NCBI RefSeq assembly: GCF_949987535.1
Contig: NC_080079.1
Coordinates: forward strand, 4,220,001-4,284,000
DNA from: Balaenoptera acutorostrata
Lineage: Eukaryota; Chordata; Mammalia; Artiodactyla; Balaenopteridae
Direction of reading: 5' to 3'
DNA: 64,000 nucleotides
Shown here: piece after piece, positions 33,595 to 44,409 of the stretch
Position numbering within the stretch: the first letter of the stretch is position 1
How the letters are laid out: each line of letters opens with the position of its first letter
Translations under genes and position numbers: made by a program
Notes under the pieces: generated by a model
Seen by the model: only the letters and a program-made list of their open reading frames with translations
Told to the model about the DNA's origin: nothing
Databases searched by the model: none

Positions 33595-33794
33595 TAGAGA
33601 AATGGTTATCTCACACTTACTGCTGGAAAGGTAGGTGTTTTCAGTGCTGCCTTTATGACGGGCCATTCACTTATCAGTCAACACTGTTCTTGCCAGTGAT
33701 CTCCTTGAGAAAGATGTTCATCTTTTCTCTCCAGATCCCCAAACTTAGTACCAGAACATAGCAGAGAGTCAGTGCATAATGAATGCCGGACTCT
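33595..33794. other. Unique spacer
   Basis: Nothing recognised. Confidence 0.4.
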
Positions 33795-33803
33795 CATATC
33801 TTT

Positions 33804-34178
33804 TTTTTTTTTTTTAATTGGGGTATAGTTGCTTTACAATGTTGTTTTAGTTTCAGGTGTACAGCAAAGTGAATCAGTTATACATATACATATATCCACT
33901 CTTTTTTAGATTATTTTCTAAAAGAAAATGCTAGAGAGGGTGCAGAGAAAAGGGAACCCTCCTACACTCTTGGTGGGAATGTAAATTGGTACAGCCACTA
34001 TGAAGAACAGTATGGAGCTTCCTTAAAAACTAAAAATAGAACTACCATATGATCCAGCAATCCTACTCCTGGGCATATATCCAGAGAAAACCATAATTAG
34101 AAAAGATACATGTACCCCAATGTTCACTACAGCACTATTTACAGTCGCCAAGACATGGAAGCACCTAAATGTCCATCA
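33804..34178 (-). mobile_element. L1 insertion with 5' inversion (twin priming), with TSD
   Basis: 33804-33920 is the L1 3' terminus on the minus strand ('ggggtatagttgctttacaa', 'tttcaggtgtacagcaaag'). About 33925-34178 is upstream L1 sequence on the plus strand ('gggaaccctcctacactctt', 'ggtgggaatgtaaattgg', 'atccagcaatcctactcctg'). Flanking repeats CATATCTTT occur at 33795-33803 and 34179-34187. Opposed orientation within one TSD pair is the signature of twin priming. The segment between the two L1 parts is missing. Confidence 0.85.
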
Positions 34179-34187
34179 CATATCTTT

Positions 34188-35884
34188 AAACCTGTGGGCC
34201 GTGATTATTCTTCCCCACCGTCTGCACCCATCCACCTCCTTGCTTTTGGCAGTAGTCGTGATATGTCTCCAGCCCTATTAAGGGTTATTAGGTGCTGCCC
34301 CTCTATGCTTCCAGAGCCTTCTGTATGTTCTGCCATCTTAGTCCTCATCGTGGAGGTTTAGAATTGTGTTTGCCCACCGAGTAAGATAGGGACCAAGACT
34401 TATTTCGTTACCCTGTCAAATCAGTGCAGACATGCATATGTATGATTGTAAAAGAATATATCAAGAAAGAAACTACAGTTTCTGTTTGTTTACCTCGTGG
34501 ATATTCATGTACTTATTTTTAGCTCAAGGCAGGGCAGCTGGCTACATCACACCCCCATTTTGTCAGGTGAGGCTGCTCCTTGAGTGCCAGTTTTGAAGAT
34601 AGCCTGGCACGTGAAGGGGGGAACTGGAGAGTTTGGATATGGGATGAAATAAGGACTCTATGTGGCTAGTGGAAGATGAAGAGACCCAGGACAAAACAAG
34701 AGACAGTCAGCTGTCTTTGTAGAAGGACTTGACCCATTGATTCAGGGAAGCTGGGGGTTATAGGGAGCCTACATTTACGGTTCAAGAATCACGTGTTTTT
34801 GTGGCCTCGCTTGGAAATTTGGGAGACGTCCAGCAAGTCTGTCATAACTAAAACGAACTCACATCACAAACAGACGTGTCCCCATTCCTTTAAATAGACA
34901 CAGTACAGCTCCTAGTAATGCTCTTTTCCTTAAACACTGAGAATGATTACATTAAGTCAAGGACATCTAGCTTCTGAATAAATACACAAGACTAAAAACA
35001 CTAAGCCCCATTAGGTGCAGAATTGAGGATCTAGTGGCTTTTTACTGTTATTGGTGAGTTACAGCCCTAGTGTACAGCACAATGTAATTGGTTCTTTTTA
35101 AGTAAGCTGGCATGGCATTGACAAGCAGAGCCTTCAGAACCCCGACTCCATACATCAGTGGCACGGGGGACCTTACCAGGGCGGGCTGGCAAGTTCATTG
35201 TTTAAGAATTTCTCTAAAGCACCCAACATGCTGGGAAGGGGATCACTACGAAGAGTCCTCTGGAATAGGTGATGAGGTCAGAATTTCCCATCTTCCACAG
35301 ATCATTTGTTGGTGAGCGCGTTACCAAAATAGGAGGCGGCCCCTTCAAATATATTCTAAACACTGTTAATATATTTCCACATGTCACTGCCTGACAGTTC
35401 CACCGTCCTCAACTTTGCCACCAGGGAAATTTACATGCATTTGAATTCACTGGGCCAAGCACACCTCCCCACACTGACAGCCCATTTAGCGCTGTGATAA
35501 GTTAATCTGTGTGGTGTTTGATAGATTTCTGTCTTTTACCCAAAACAGAGTTTGTGAAGATGATTCAGGAACAAAATTTGCAAAACAGTGGTGCCCCAGC
35601 CTCCAGTGACAGCAGAAGTTGGAACCCTTGGAAACGCTCGATTCCATTCAGCCAGCCAGATCACAGCTGTGGGTGACCTCCCTCGGCTTGTCCTGAAATC
35701 TGCATTGCAGTCTCCTTCTCCTTTGTTTTTTAAAAGTAGTCTTCACGTATTTCTTCAATTAGTCAACAGTACAACTGATCAGCCAATGTGTCCAAAGACA
35801 ATAAAATTTTAAAGAATTAAATTTTCTGCCTATTTATTTTATGCTAATGAATTCCCTGTTACCAAATCCCCTGATTTTTTGGTC
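34188..35884. other. Unique non-coding sequence
   Basis: No gene or family recognised. 35330-35580 is AT-rich with phrases such as 'gttaatatatttccacatg' and 'gtgataagttaatctgtg', a weak candidate conserved element. Confidence 0.4.
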
Positions 35885-36165
35885 ATTGCATTAGTTTCCT
35901 AGGGCTACAGTAACACCTTACCACAATGGGGTGGCTTGAAACAAGAGAAATGTGTTCTCTCATGGTCTGGAGACCAGAAGTCCAAAAATCAAGGTGTCAG
36001 CAGTGATGGTTCCTTCTGGGGATCAGAGGGGGAAACCGTCCCGAGCCTCTCTCCTAGCTTCTAGTGTTTGCTGGAATCCGTGACGTTCCTGGGCACTATT
36101 CCAATATCTGCCTGTCTTTATGTGCCGCTCCTCCCTCTCTCCTTCTCTTTTTTCCCTCCTCACTT
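35885..36165 (-). mobile_element. MaLR/MLT1-type LTR relic, minus strand
   Basis: Reverse complement of the LTR end: 'cattagtttcctagggctac', 'ccacaatggggtggcttgaa', 'gaccagaagtccaaaaatca' and 'ctctctcctagcttctagtg'. It fades out near 36165. Confidence 0.65.
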
Positions 36166-36460
36166 TCGTTAATGGCAAACAAACTGACAATTCATGAAGC
36201 TGATGGGGAATCAGAGGTCCCCAGAGACCTTCTCCCGACTGGCTGCAATCCACCCATCCCTGCGCTCTAGATGGATGTGCCCAGTGGCTCTAGCCCGTGC
36301 AGCCAGCAGTCCAGGGAGTATAGACCAGAAGGGAGCGGGACATGGTCAGTGCAGAGCCCATTGGGTGACTTGAGTCAGGCTTTACCACAGAAGAGTGATG
36401 AGTTCATGAGCAAGTCTTCTAACTTCTAGCAGGATCTTTGTTTCAAAAGGCAAACCACCC

Positions 36461-36988
36461 AAATGTCCATTGACAGAGGAATGGATAAAGAAGATGTGGT
36501 ACATATATACAGTGAAATATTACTCAGCCGTTAAAAAGAATGAAATAATGCCATTTGTGGCAACATGGATGGACCTAGAGATTATCGTGCTAAGTGAAGT
36601 AAGTCAGAGAAGGAAAAATGTCGTATGATATCACTTATATGTGGAATCTAAAAAAAAAAATGATACAAAGGAACTTATTTACAAAACAGAAACAGATTCA
36701 CAGACTTAGAGAATGAACTTATGGTTACCGGAGAGGGTGGGATAGTTAGGGAGTTTGGGATTGACAAGTACACACTGCTATATTTAGAATGGATAACCAA
36801 CAAGGACCTACTGTATAGCACGGGAAACTCTGCTCAATATTATGTAACAACCTAAATGGGAAAAGAATTTGAAAAAGAATAGATACATATATATGTATAA
36901 GTGAATCACTTTGCTGTACACCTGAAACTAACACAACATTGTTAATCAACTATACTCCAGTATAAAATAAAAAGTTAAAAAAAAAAAA
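36461..36988 (+). mobile_element. 5'-truncated L1 (about 0.53 kb), plus strand
   Basis: Runs from 'aaatgtccattgacagagga' (ORF2 C-terminal region, phrase encoding WIKKMWYIY) through 'tatgatatcacttatatgtg', 'ctactgtatagcacgggaaa' and 'cacctgaaactaacacaac' to a poly(A) at 36976-36988. Imperfect flanking repeats 'caaaccaccc' (36451-36460) and 'caagccacca' (36991-37000) are a likely aged TSD. Confidence 0.87.
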
Positions 36989-37084
36989 GACAAGCCACCA
37001 AAATCTAAACCTGTAATAGTGATGGGTCTACAGAGGTGCCTAGGAGCCTGCAGAGGATGGATTTGACCAGCTCAGGAACTGTTG

Positions 37085-37520
37085 TGGTTCTTTATGGCTA
37101 TAAAATAATAGTGGCATAAAATAACAACTCTTCTATTATCCATCATGGTTTTGTGGGTAGGAATTTGGGCAGGATTGGCTGGTTGATTCTTCTATCCTAT
37201 GGTGTTGAATAATGTTGCCCAATGGTATTCAGTTGAAGGGTCCAGGAGGGTCTAATTCACACGTCTGGCCTTTTGGCAGGGATGGATGGAAGGCTGGGCT
37301 TAGTGGAGACTGTGACCAGTGCCTCCAAATAGCCCAGGGAAAGCAGCCCCAAAGAACCGGGCAGCAGCTGCACGGCCCCTTGTCACCCAACTTCAGAAGT
37401 CACGGAACCTCACTTTTTCCATATGCTATTTTAGTCAACCTGGTCCTAGTCAACAATCTGCCAAGACTTAAAAGGGGGACAGAGACCCCATATCCTGATG
37501 GTAGGAATGTCAAATCCTTA
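37085..37520 (-). mobile_element. Ancient LTR relic, minus strand
   Basis: 'aatagtggcataaaataaca', 'catcatggttttgtgggta', 'ctaattcacacgtctggcc' and 'cccatatcctgatggtagg' follow the order of a common LTR reverse complement ('gtggcttaaaacaaca', 'catgattctgtgggt', 'tcacatgtctgg', 'cttgatgggagg'). Confidence 0.5.
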
Positions 37521-37682
37521 GTGAACTTATTTAAAACTGCCCCTGGGTTTCAGTTTCATGTCTGTCACTTACTAGCAAATGATCTTGGGCTAATTTACCT
37601 CTTTCTTCATTAATGGAAAGAGATAGTATCAACTTTATAGGTGTGCTCTTAGGTTTAAATTATGTAATAACGTAAAGTGCTT

Positions 37683-37997
37683 GGGAGGGATAAATCAGGA
37701 GCTTGGGATGAACATACCCACACCACTATATATAAGATAGATAACCAACAAGGACCTACTATATAGCACAGGGAAATCTAGTCAATATTCTTTGATAAGA
37801 AACTAACACAACATTGTAAATCAACTATACTCCAATAAAAATTAAACAAAAAATATTCTGTGATAACCTATACGAGAAAAGAATCTAAAAAAGAATGAAT
37901 ATATGTATATGTATGGCTGAATCACTTTGCTGTACACCTGAAACTAACATAACATTGTAAATCAACTAGACTCCAATAAAATTTTAAAAATAAAAAA
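37683..37997 (+). mobile_element. 5'-truncated L1 inserted in MIR, with TSD
   Basis: L1 3' sequence from 'gggagggataaatcaggagc' to the A-rich end 'aataaaattttaaaaataaa'. It is flanked by TAAAGTGCTT at 37673-37682 and 37998-38007, and interrupted at 37799-37852 by a second, tiny L1 insertion. Confidence 0.87.
37799..37852 (+). mobile_element. Minimal L1 3'-end insertion (54 bp) nested in L1
   Basis: The piece 'gaaactaacacaacattgta' ... 'ctccaataaaa' plus an A-rich tail repeats the L1 3' terminus, which also occurs intact at about 37939-37983. It is bracketed by ATATTCTTTGATAA (37785-37798) and ATATTCTGTGATAA (37853-37866), a 14-bp TSD with one mismatch. It is an extreme 5' truncation. Confidence 0.85.
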
Positions 37998-38116
37998 TAA
38001 AGTGCTTACAACATTCAATAATTATTCGTTATTTTTATATGGACCTTCAAGCGTCCCATAAAGATAATAACCCTTGAGCCCATTTCAAGCTCTGAAATTA
38101 TGTGTGACCATTCCCT

Positions 38117-38440
38117 TATTCATTCATTCACTCATTCATTCACTCACTCATTCATTCATTCACTGTGTTCATCTCTTCATGAATAGCAAGTAGTGAAGGT
38201 CTCTTCTGCACCAAGCCCCGTGCCAGGCACCGGGAATATGCATGAAAATGAAAATGCACATGGACCCTGCCCCCAGGGTCGCTGGCGGGAGAGATGTATT
38301 AATCAAAAATCACCCAAATAGAAAACTTTCACAGCAGGTTCTGCAGAGGTGCTGAAGGAGCCTGTGGTGGGAGGGATTTGACCGTCCAGGTAGGCCAGGA
38401 GAGCAAGTTCTCCGGGGAAGTGACAATTCAGCCGACATCT
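38117..38440 (-). repeat. L2 LINE 3' end with (ATTC)n, minus strand
   Basis: (ATTC/ACTC)n at 38117-38164 is followed by 'gccccgtgccaggcaccggg', 'aatatgcatgaaaatg' and 'tggaccctgcccccagggtc', then 'ggagagcaagttctccgggg'. This is the order of the L2 reverse complement. Confidence 0.6.
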
Positions 38441-39044
38441 AAAGCTGATCTGAGAGGGGCAGGGCCCCCATTCCCAGGGACAAGAGGAGGATGCATTCAG
38501 AGGGTGGGTAGATATGGTGGTGAGAAGACCGTGGGTCTTCTCGCTCAGTAAAGCGTGAGCAAAGCATCTGCTGAGAGATCGTGGGGGAAGCTATGGGTGT
38601 CGGGGGGAGAAGACAGGAGAGAGGAGGTGGTGTGGGCTCAGTGTACTGAAGATGGGACAAAACACACCAGACGGGGGCAGGTGGGCTGGGCTGCATGGCT
38701 GGATGCCCTTCGGATCGGGGGTCCTGATATCAGGTTAACCGCCATCATCGCCTGAGCGTGGATCTTTCCAGCAACATCCAACTCGGCGGCTCCAGCCCGA
38801 ATTAGAGGGGAGTCGGGCTGAGCCAGGCCTGCAGCTTTGCCTTGCTTGTAGATAGAGAGAGCGGAGGCAAGGGAATTGGCCATGTGCAAAGCAGAATCGT
38901 CACCGAATGATCCACTGGAGACCAGGCCCTCAGAAGAGAGGTGAGCAAAGGAGGGAGACACACAGGCAAGGTGTCCACCATGCTTCCTTTGGGTGTGGGG
39001 CTCACGCCACCCTGCCCCACCCCAGGTCAACCTCCTGAGAAGCC
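38441..39044. other. Unique GC-rich sequence
   Basis: No gene or repeat recognised; frames on both strands are unconvincing. Confidence 0.45.
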
Positions 39045-39330
39045 TCTGCTCTCCAGATACTCAAGCTACCATCATTCCCTCTGCCTAGAAGGGTCTTCCT
39101 CCATCCTGCTAAGCCTCAGATATCACCACGGCCAGGAAGCACTTCCTGACAGCCTCAGTCAAACATCCCTGCCATCGAGAGCCCTTGGCCCCCGTTCCAT
39201 AGCTGCCTCATCGTTCCCCGATGAGATTGAAATACCCCAAGGGTGGCATCTATGCCTGATTTGCTCACTGCTGTGCTTCCAGGTCTAGTAGGGTCCTTGA
39301 CACACAGTAGGCGCTCAATAAATGAAAGTG
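39045..39330 (+). repeat. L2 LINE 3' end, plus strand
   Basis: 'cctctgcctagaagggtctt', 'ccaggaagcacttcctgaca', 'gctcactgctgtgcttcca' and 'cagtaggcgctcaataaatg' match successive L2 3' blocks in forward order. Confidence 0.75.
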
Positions 39331-39445
39331 TATTCTATCCTTTGTAGTACCTCATACACCTAGAACTATGTAAACATAAACTGGTTAAATATCTGAATGG
39401 TTAAGACAAGCTAATGGTGCTCTGACTGTGTCACACCTTCCAGAA

Positions 39446-39491
39446 ACCTTATACCTTCCAGGTATAAGGTATAAGGTATACCTTATACCTT
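39446..39491. other. Palindrome and hairpin cluster of TATAAGG/CCTTATA units
   Basis: Arms 'accttatacct' (39446-39456) and 'aggtataaggt' (39460-39470) form a hairpin with a 3-nt loop. Immediately after, 'aaggtataaggta' (39466-39478) and 'taccttatacctt' (39479-39491) form a perfect 26-bp palindrome with no spacer. Three inverted/direct copies of an approximately 7-nt unit lie in 46 bp. Confidence 0.95.
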
Positions 39492-40189
39492 TGGCCACCA
39501 AAGTGGCTAAATCTAGACTTGTTAAGGACAGGGTTTATTTATTCAGGAAGCCGGCTCCCCTCAGAGCAGCTACAGGGAGCTCAGGGGCACACAGAAGAAA
39601 TACTGACAGCCAATTAGAGGAGGGGATTCCACCCCAGACCCCCAGGACAGCCCCTTCTGAATGCCTGGGGCCTGACCCCAGTGTGCAAAGTTGAATTGCC
39701 ACCCAATAAATTAGGACACACAGAGAAACCTAGAGAGCTTGGGCATAATCCTTAGAAATACAAACAGGTTTGCCAGATTTAACAACAACGAACGCAGCAA
39801 AAATATAGGACACCCAGTTAAATGTGTGTGCATGTGGAAAGAAGAGCGTTCTCAGCTGTTTACCACCAACCCAATCGCCGCAGGGGCCCACAGGGACAGA
39901 GGACCTGAAACAGGCCAAAGTGGGTGTTCACCTTCCAAAGGCGACCGACATTCGTGCTCTACCCAGGGAATTCAGACCCATGGGTCAAACTGTCTGTTGT
40001 TCAAAAGAAGCCAGAAATCTAGATTTCATAGGAGAACATTCAGAACATCTCAAGTTAGCAACGAACGCAAAAATTTCCTAAACTAGCGCAAAGTATGTCC
40101 ACGGGCCAGATGTGGCCAGAGGCCTGTCTCTCCTTGGCTGTCTGTTCTCTTGACCAGGGGCTGCTCCTGGAGCTGGCCCGCCTCCCCCT
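39492..40189. other. Unique non-coding sequence
   Basis: No gene or repeat recognised. Confidence 0.4.
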
Positions 40190-40380
40190 TTTCCACCAGA
40201 TAAGTCCTCCGCCAGCACCAGGTCCAGGTGAGCGCTCAACGGGCTCCATTATCTCAGCGCCGCTACCTTGCGCCCGCCCAGGAGGCCAAGATCCAAGAGG
40301 CCTTCTGATGTGACAAATCTTCTCTGAGCCCTGTGTAAACACTGGAGTATATAAGGGGGGGTACAGGCTGGTGAGGACAA
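40190..40380 (+). promoter_or_regulatory. Candidate regulatory/promoter segment (GATA, forkhead, TATA motifs)
   Basis: In 160 bp of unique CpG-bearing DNA there are AGATAAG (40198-40204), CAGGTG E-box (40225-40230), TTATCT (40249-40254), a forkhead core TGTAAACA (40334-40341) and a canonical TATATAAGG (40348-40356) followed by a G run. No coding exon is seen downstream. Motifs are short and could coincide by chance; transcription was not tested. Confidence 0.25.
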
Positions 40381-41902
40381 ATGCGACCTGGATGCGGATC
40401 TGTCAGCACAGACCTCTGAACCCCGGCCTCGCCGGCCCCCGCCGTGCACACCTGCAGCTTGTTGACAGTGCCGAGATGAGAAATTCGGAGGCAGTTGAAC
40501 ACCCGGTGAATTCACACAAGCGACCCGCACAAAGGTCTTCAGCACAGGTGTTTCTGTAATTGTGATGCATTAGGACACATCCCAGTGTTCGGTGGCCCTC
40601 AACACTCACACCTCCACCTGCCGGGGGAGGCTGGCGGGCAGGTTTGGGCCCACACGGGTGGCGAGACGAGATGCAAGTGTGCCAGCAGAGCCCAGATGCC
40701 CCGGTGCACGCCCTTGCCCTTGCTTGTACGTCACCTCTGGGGATGCTCGTCAGCCAAACGGCACTTAAACATCGGCTCAGCCCACAGCCAGCCTTGCTCC
40801 CCCTCAGATCACAGCAGGTCTGCAGAGGGGCTGGCTGGAAATGCCCCGGAAGCTACAGTGGCAGACAAGGGATGCAGGAGAAAAATGATCAAGCCTGCAC
40901 GTGGAGCCGTGCGAAAGCTGGGAGACTTAAAAGAAGGTCAGTCGAGTGAGCTGTCAACTGGTAACAAGGGCCCCGGGGTGGGGAGTTCAAAGTCATGCAT
41001 CAACCTGGCCGTGGATGCGGGCGCCAGGGACTGGGAGCCCCGACATAAATGGATGGGGCTGGACGTGTGAGCAGCCAGGAGGCGAGGGGAGGAGGTGAAG
41101 GAGAGGGAGGCGTCCAGGCGCCGGCGGGAAGGCTGTTGCTTGCCCTGTGGAGAGAAGGCCCGGCCTCTCACCTGCACGGGCAGCAGGACCCCAGGCCTCC
41201 TGCCCTGCGAGTGGGAGCAGAGCAGGTGAACGGGGTGCAGGATGCAGGCAGCAGGGCAGGAAGCCATGCAAGCACCTGCTTCTCCAGGTACTTAAAGGCA
41301 GTTCAGTGTATGTCAATTATTTCTCAAGAGCAACATGGCTCGCGGAGCTTGAAGTCCACCTGCCCTTCTGCCCTGACACCTGTGTCAGCAAAGACAGGGC
41401 GAGCAAGGACAGAGAGCCCACGCAAGCCCCTGCTGCACAGGCCAACCCGGACACGAGAGGTAAGGCGGGCTCTGCAGGTCGCAGACAGAGGCAGGAGGGC
41501 ACCCCCAGATGCAGCCTGAGACCCATGTCCCGCGTGCCCAGTTCCGTTGCACGTGGCGAGGGCCGGCAGCTAGGGGGACACGTGCCATCCAGAATGCCAC
41601 GTGGCACTTCTTCCATTTTTTAAGTGGTTTTCAATGTTACTTCTCTTTCACCACATGGTGGATCTTGTCCTTCTGAGAGCCCGAGACAAACACCGGCATG
41701 CTCGACATACATGATCAAAGCGGGTGGTTTCCTAGCAACGGGAGCCTAGGGACCAGGAGCCACCTTCCCTGGAGGGGATGGGAGCCCAGCCTGGGGCTCC
41801 ACGAGGGCCACTCACCTGCCTGAGAAGCGAGTTGGGATCCCCCGAGGCCCCTCCGTGCCAGTGGTCCCTGCTGCTGGTGGTGGTGAAGACAAGCAGCTCT
41901 TG
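40381..41902. other. Unique GC-rich sequence
   Basis: About 1.5 kb of GC-rich, moderately CpG-bearing DNA with overlapping open frames on both strands, a typical effect of high GC. No recognisable protein, exon or repeat. Confidence 0.4.
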
Positions 41903-41960
41903 CATGCACAGATGTACACACATGTGTACACACGCTCACATACACACACACACACACACT
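41903..41960. repeat. Imperfect (CA)n microsatellite
   Basis: CA-rich from 41903, pure CA at 41943-41959. Confidence 0.9.
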
Positions 41961-42249
41961 TGCACCGTCACACCCTCTGTCTGCAGAGGCCAAGCGAGGC
42001 TGCCCAAGCCCGGCTCTGCACTAGAGGAGTTTCCTGGATCCCTCACAGCCTTGCTCTTCCTCATCTGAAAAATCAGGGATGAGCCCATCGCACCGCCTTT
42101 AATCCCATCTCGCGTCTAGATTCCAACAACACCGGTTAGGGTCTCCACTGTGTGTTTCCGGTATTCTTCCTACTGCTTTGCGAGATGGATTTTAGGGAGG
42201 GGGAATTCACCTAGTTGTTGCAACAGGAAAGGAATTCATTCAGTTCTTT

Positions 42250-42440
42250 GGTGGTTGTACTTAACTATTTCATTACTTTTATCACTTTTAAAATATGATT
42301 ACTTTGGATTTTCTAGTTAAATATTTCTGTCACCTACAAATGATCTCTTTCTGTTTGTTTTTTCCATTTTCACTATTTCTTAATTTTTTATGTCTTATAA
42401 AACTAGGCTGAACTGTCATAACTGTATTAAAGTATATAAT
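42250..42440 (-). mobile_element. Possible old L1 ORF2 fragment, minus strand
   Basis: 'tttctgtcacctacaaatga' and the T-rich run 'tttccattttcactatttct' resemble the reverse complement of the ORF2 'tcatctgcaaataatgacag' block. Weak and degenerate. Confidence 0.3.
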
Positions 42441-42484
42441 TTAGGATGTGTGTGGAAGCCAAAATGGCAGAACATACCTGTCAT

Positions 42485-42845
42485 TGACCAAATAAAGTGT
42501 CCTCAAAGTCAGATATTGAAGCCCTAACTCCCAATGTGATGTTATTTGGAGATGGTAGCCTTGGGAGGTAAGTGGATTTAGATGAGGTCATGAGGATGGG
42601 GGTCCTTCTAATGGGATCAGTGTCCTTACAAGGAGCGATACCAGGCAGCTGGTCCAATCTCTCTCCATGTGAGGACACAGTGAAGAGGCGGTGCTCCATG
42701 GGCTGGGAAGAGAGCCCTCGCCAGAACCAACCACGCTGGCACCTTGATCTCAGACTTCCAGCCTCCAGACTGTGAGGAATAAATGTCTGTTGTTTAAGCC
42801 GCCCAGCCTGTGGTATTTTGCTGTGGCAGCCCATGCTAATACTAT
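42485..42845 (+). mobile_element. MaLR/MLT1-type LTR relic, plus strand
   Basis: 'tattgaagccctaactccca', 'atgaggtcatgaggatggg', 'ctctccatgtgaggacaca', 'cttccagcctccagactgtg' and 'gttgtttaagccgcccag' then 'gcagcccatgctaatac'. The 3' end of the LTR is complete; the 5' end is degraded. Confidence 0.75.
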
Positions 42846-43269
42846 ACCCTCAAGGATGAAAACTAGAATTGGCCTTTTGTAAAATTTAAGAAAAGATTAC
42901 AGGCTGACGTAAGGAGGATGATCTTCCTCTCCGTGACAGGAAATATCAAATATTCCCTTCTGTCAACTCAGCAATCCCCACATGCGGCAAGAAAACAGTT
43001 GTCCAGACACACACCTTCCTTTCATTCCGGAACCAGGGATGGTGCTGGCCCCCAAAGGAACCTGTGTACAAGCACCAGGACCAGCAAACAGCCCACATCC
43101 AACTGGGAAATATCCTCCCAAACTGTGAACCCAGCAAAAGCTAGAGCTCATCCCCCCAGCTACATCTGCATGGGTGCCTTTCTCCCCACAATCAGGGACC
43201 AACCAGTCCAAGTCTCGGAAGATACAACAGAGCAGAGAAACCTCCAAAAACTCGTTCATTATTATTTAT
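42846..43269. other. Unique non-coding sequence
   Basis: Nothing recognised. Confidence 0.4.
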
Positions 43270-44200
43270 TCCCCCTTTTCATTTCTAATCTGGTGTGTGT
43301 TTACTTTCCCTTTTTACTTTAGTTAGCTTTGCAGGGGTGTGTCAATGTTACTGCTTTTACTCTTACTTTCAAAGAGTACAAGCTAGCTCTTGGATGTATT
43401 TCTTATTTCTATAATTTCTGAGTTTTTTCTCTCTGTCTGCTAAAGAATAAAGTCTCTGAAAGCTTCTGTTCTTTGAAGTTCATTTAGATTATGTTTGGGT
43501 CTTTGTTGAGGGTCCATTTGCTTTTGTATCTGGATCAAAGGGTAATCTCTTAATTGGATGATTTTACCATTTTTATTTATAGCCTCCCTTGTTACAGAAA
43601 TTTTTTCATGGAGATGAGTAAGTCCTACTTTGGCAAAAGAGTCCTGCATATGTCTGTTTGCTCTTACTGTTTATATTAACAACTTTCCCTCTGCCCTCAT
43701 TTTATTAGTTTCCTGCTAATAGTGAATGAATGTCTCTCCTTTTAATTGTGGGTTTTTTATTACCCAATCAGCTCCGCTGCTATTTTTTAATAGATTTTAT
43801 TTAGAATACCCTGATGCTATATTATCTGACCCTATTCAAGAAGTTTAATTAGTGTCATGTATTTATTGTTTTTAATACTTTTATCAAAATAAGTTGATCT
43901 TTTATCTAATCTTTTAAATTAAGTGTGCTTTATCTGTTTTCCTTCTCTATTTTTAATTCTTTCTTTTTGTGTAGAGGGATGTCTAATAAGCAACATCGTC
44001 TTAGAGTTTAGTTTTTACTCCACCAGGGACTTGACTTTTTTGATGGATGAATTTAAACCGTTGTGGTTACTGATATAACCATGAACAGTCTGTTACTACC
44101 GTCATTTACAGAAGCTCCATCACGTCTGGGTTTTGATGCATTAACCATAATCTACCTGGATCTGACATTTTAAATTACTTGGAAGGTAAACATTCCATTC
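43270..44200 (-). mobile_element. Old L1/HAL1-type LINE relic, minus strand
   Basis: T-rich sequence with degenerate LINE phrases: 'ggatgtctaataagcaacat', 'cttgacttttttgatggatg' and 'aatttaaaccgttgtggtta', in the order of the reverse-complement ORF2 tail of an ancient L1/HAL1. No frame remains and boundaries are uncertain. Confidence 0.5.
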
Positions 44201-44409
44201 TTAATACTGTTGTTATCTTAAGACGACATACATACATTTTAAGCCAGTTTACATCTGCAGCATTTATTAGCATCCCATCAACAGCATCCTTTGACTTCTT
44301 CATGGAAGACAAGGGTGGTGCTCTCCTCTAGACGCCCTTTTTTTCCATTACTTCAGTCTCAGATTCTGGGATTTCTTTTCCAAAGTTTGTTTTTTTGGCA
44401 TCTTGACTT

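Larger units (their letters stand above)
37540..38040 (+). repeat. MIR SINE relic split by an L1 insertion
   Basis: The left part (37540-37682) has 'ctgtcacttactagcaaatg', 'atcttgggctaatttacct' and 'gtaataacgtaaagtgctt'. The right part (37998-38040) resumes with 'taaagtgcttacaacattca' and 'ataattattcgttattt', the MIR 3' end. The shared TAAAGTGCTT is the TSD of the intervening L1. Confidence 0.75.

Noticed and set aside
36421..37000. Active L1 source element
   Set aside because: The copy is about 0.53 kb, lacks ORF1 and most of ORF2, and has an aged TSD.
40630..41623. GC-rich overlapping frames as a possible gene
   Set aside because: Frames occur on both strands, as expected from high GC. 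No domain, start context or splice pattern supports a gene.
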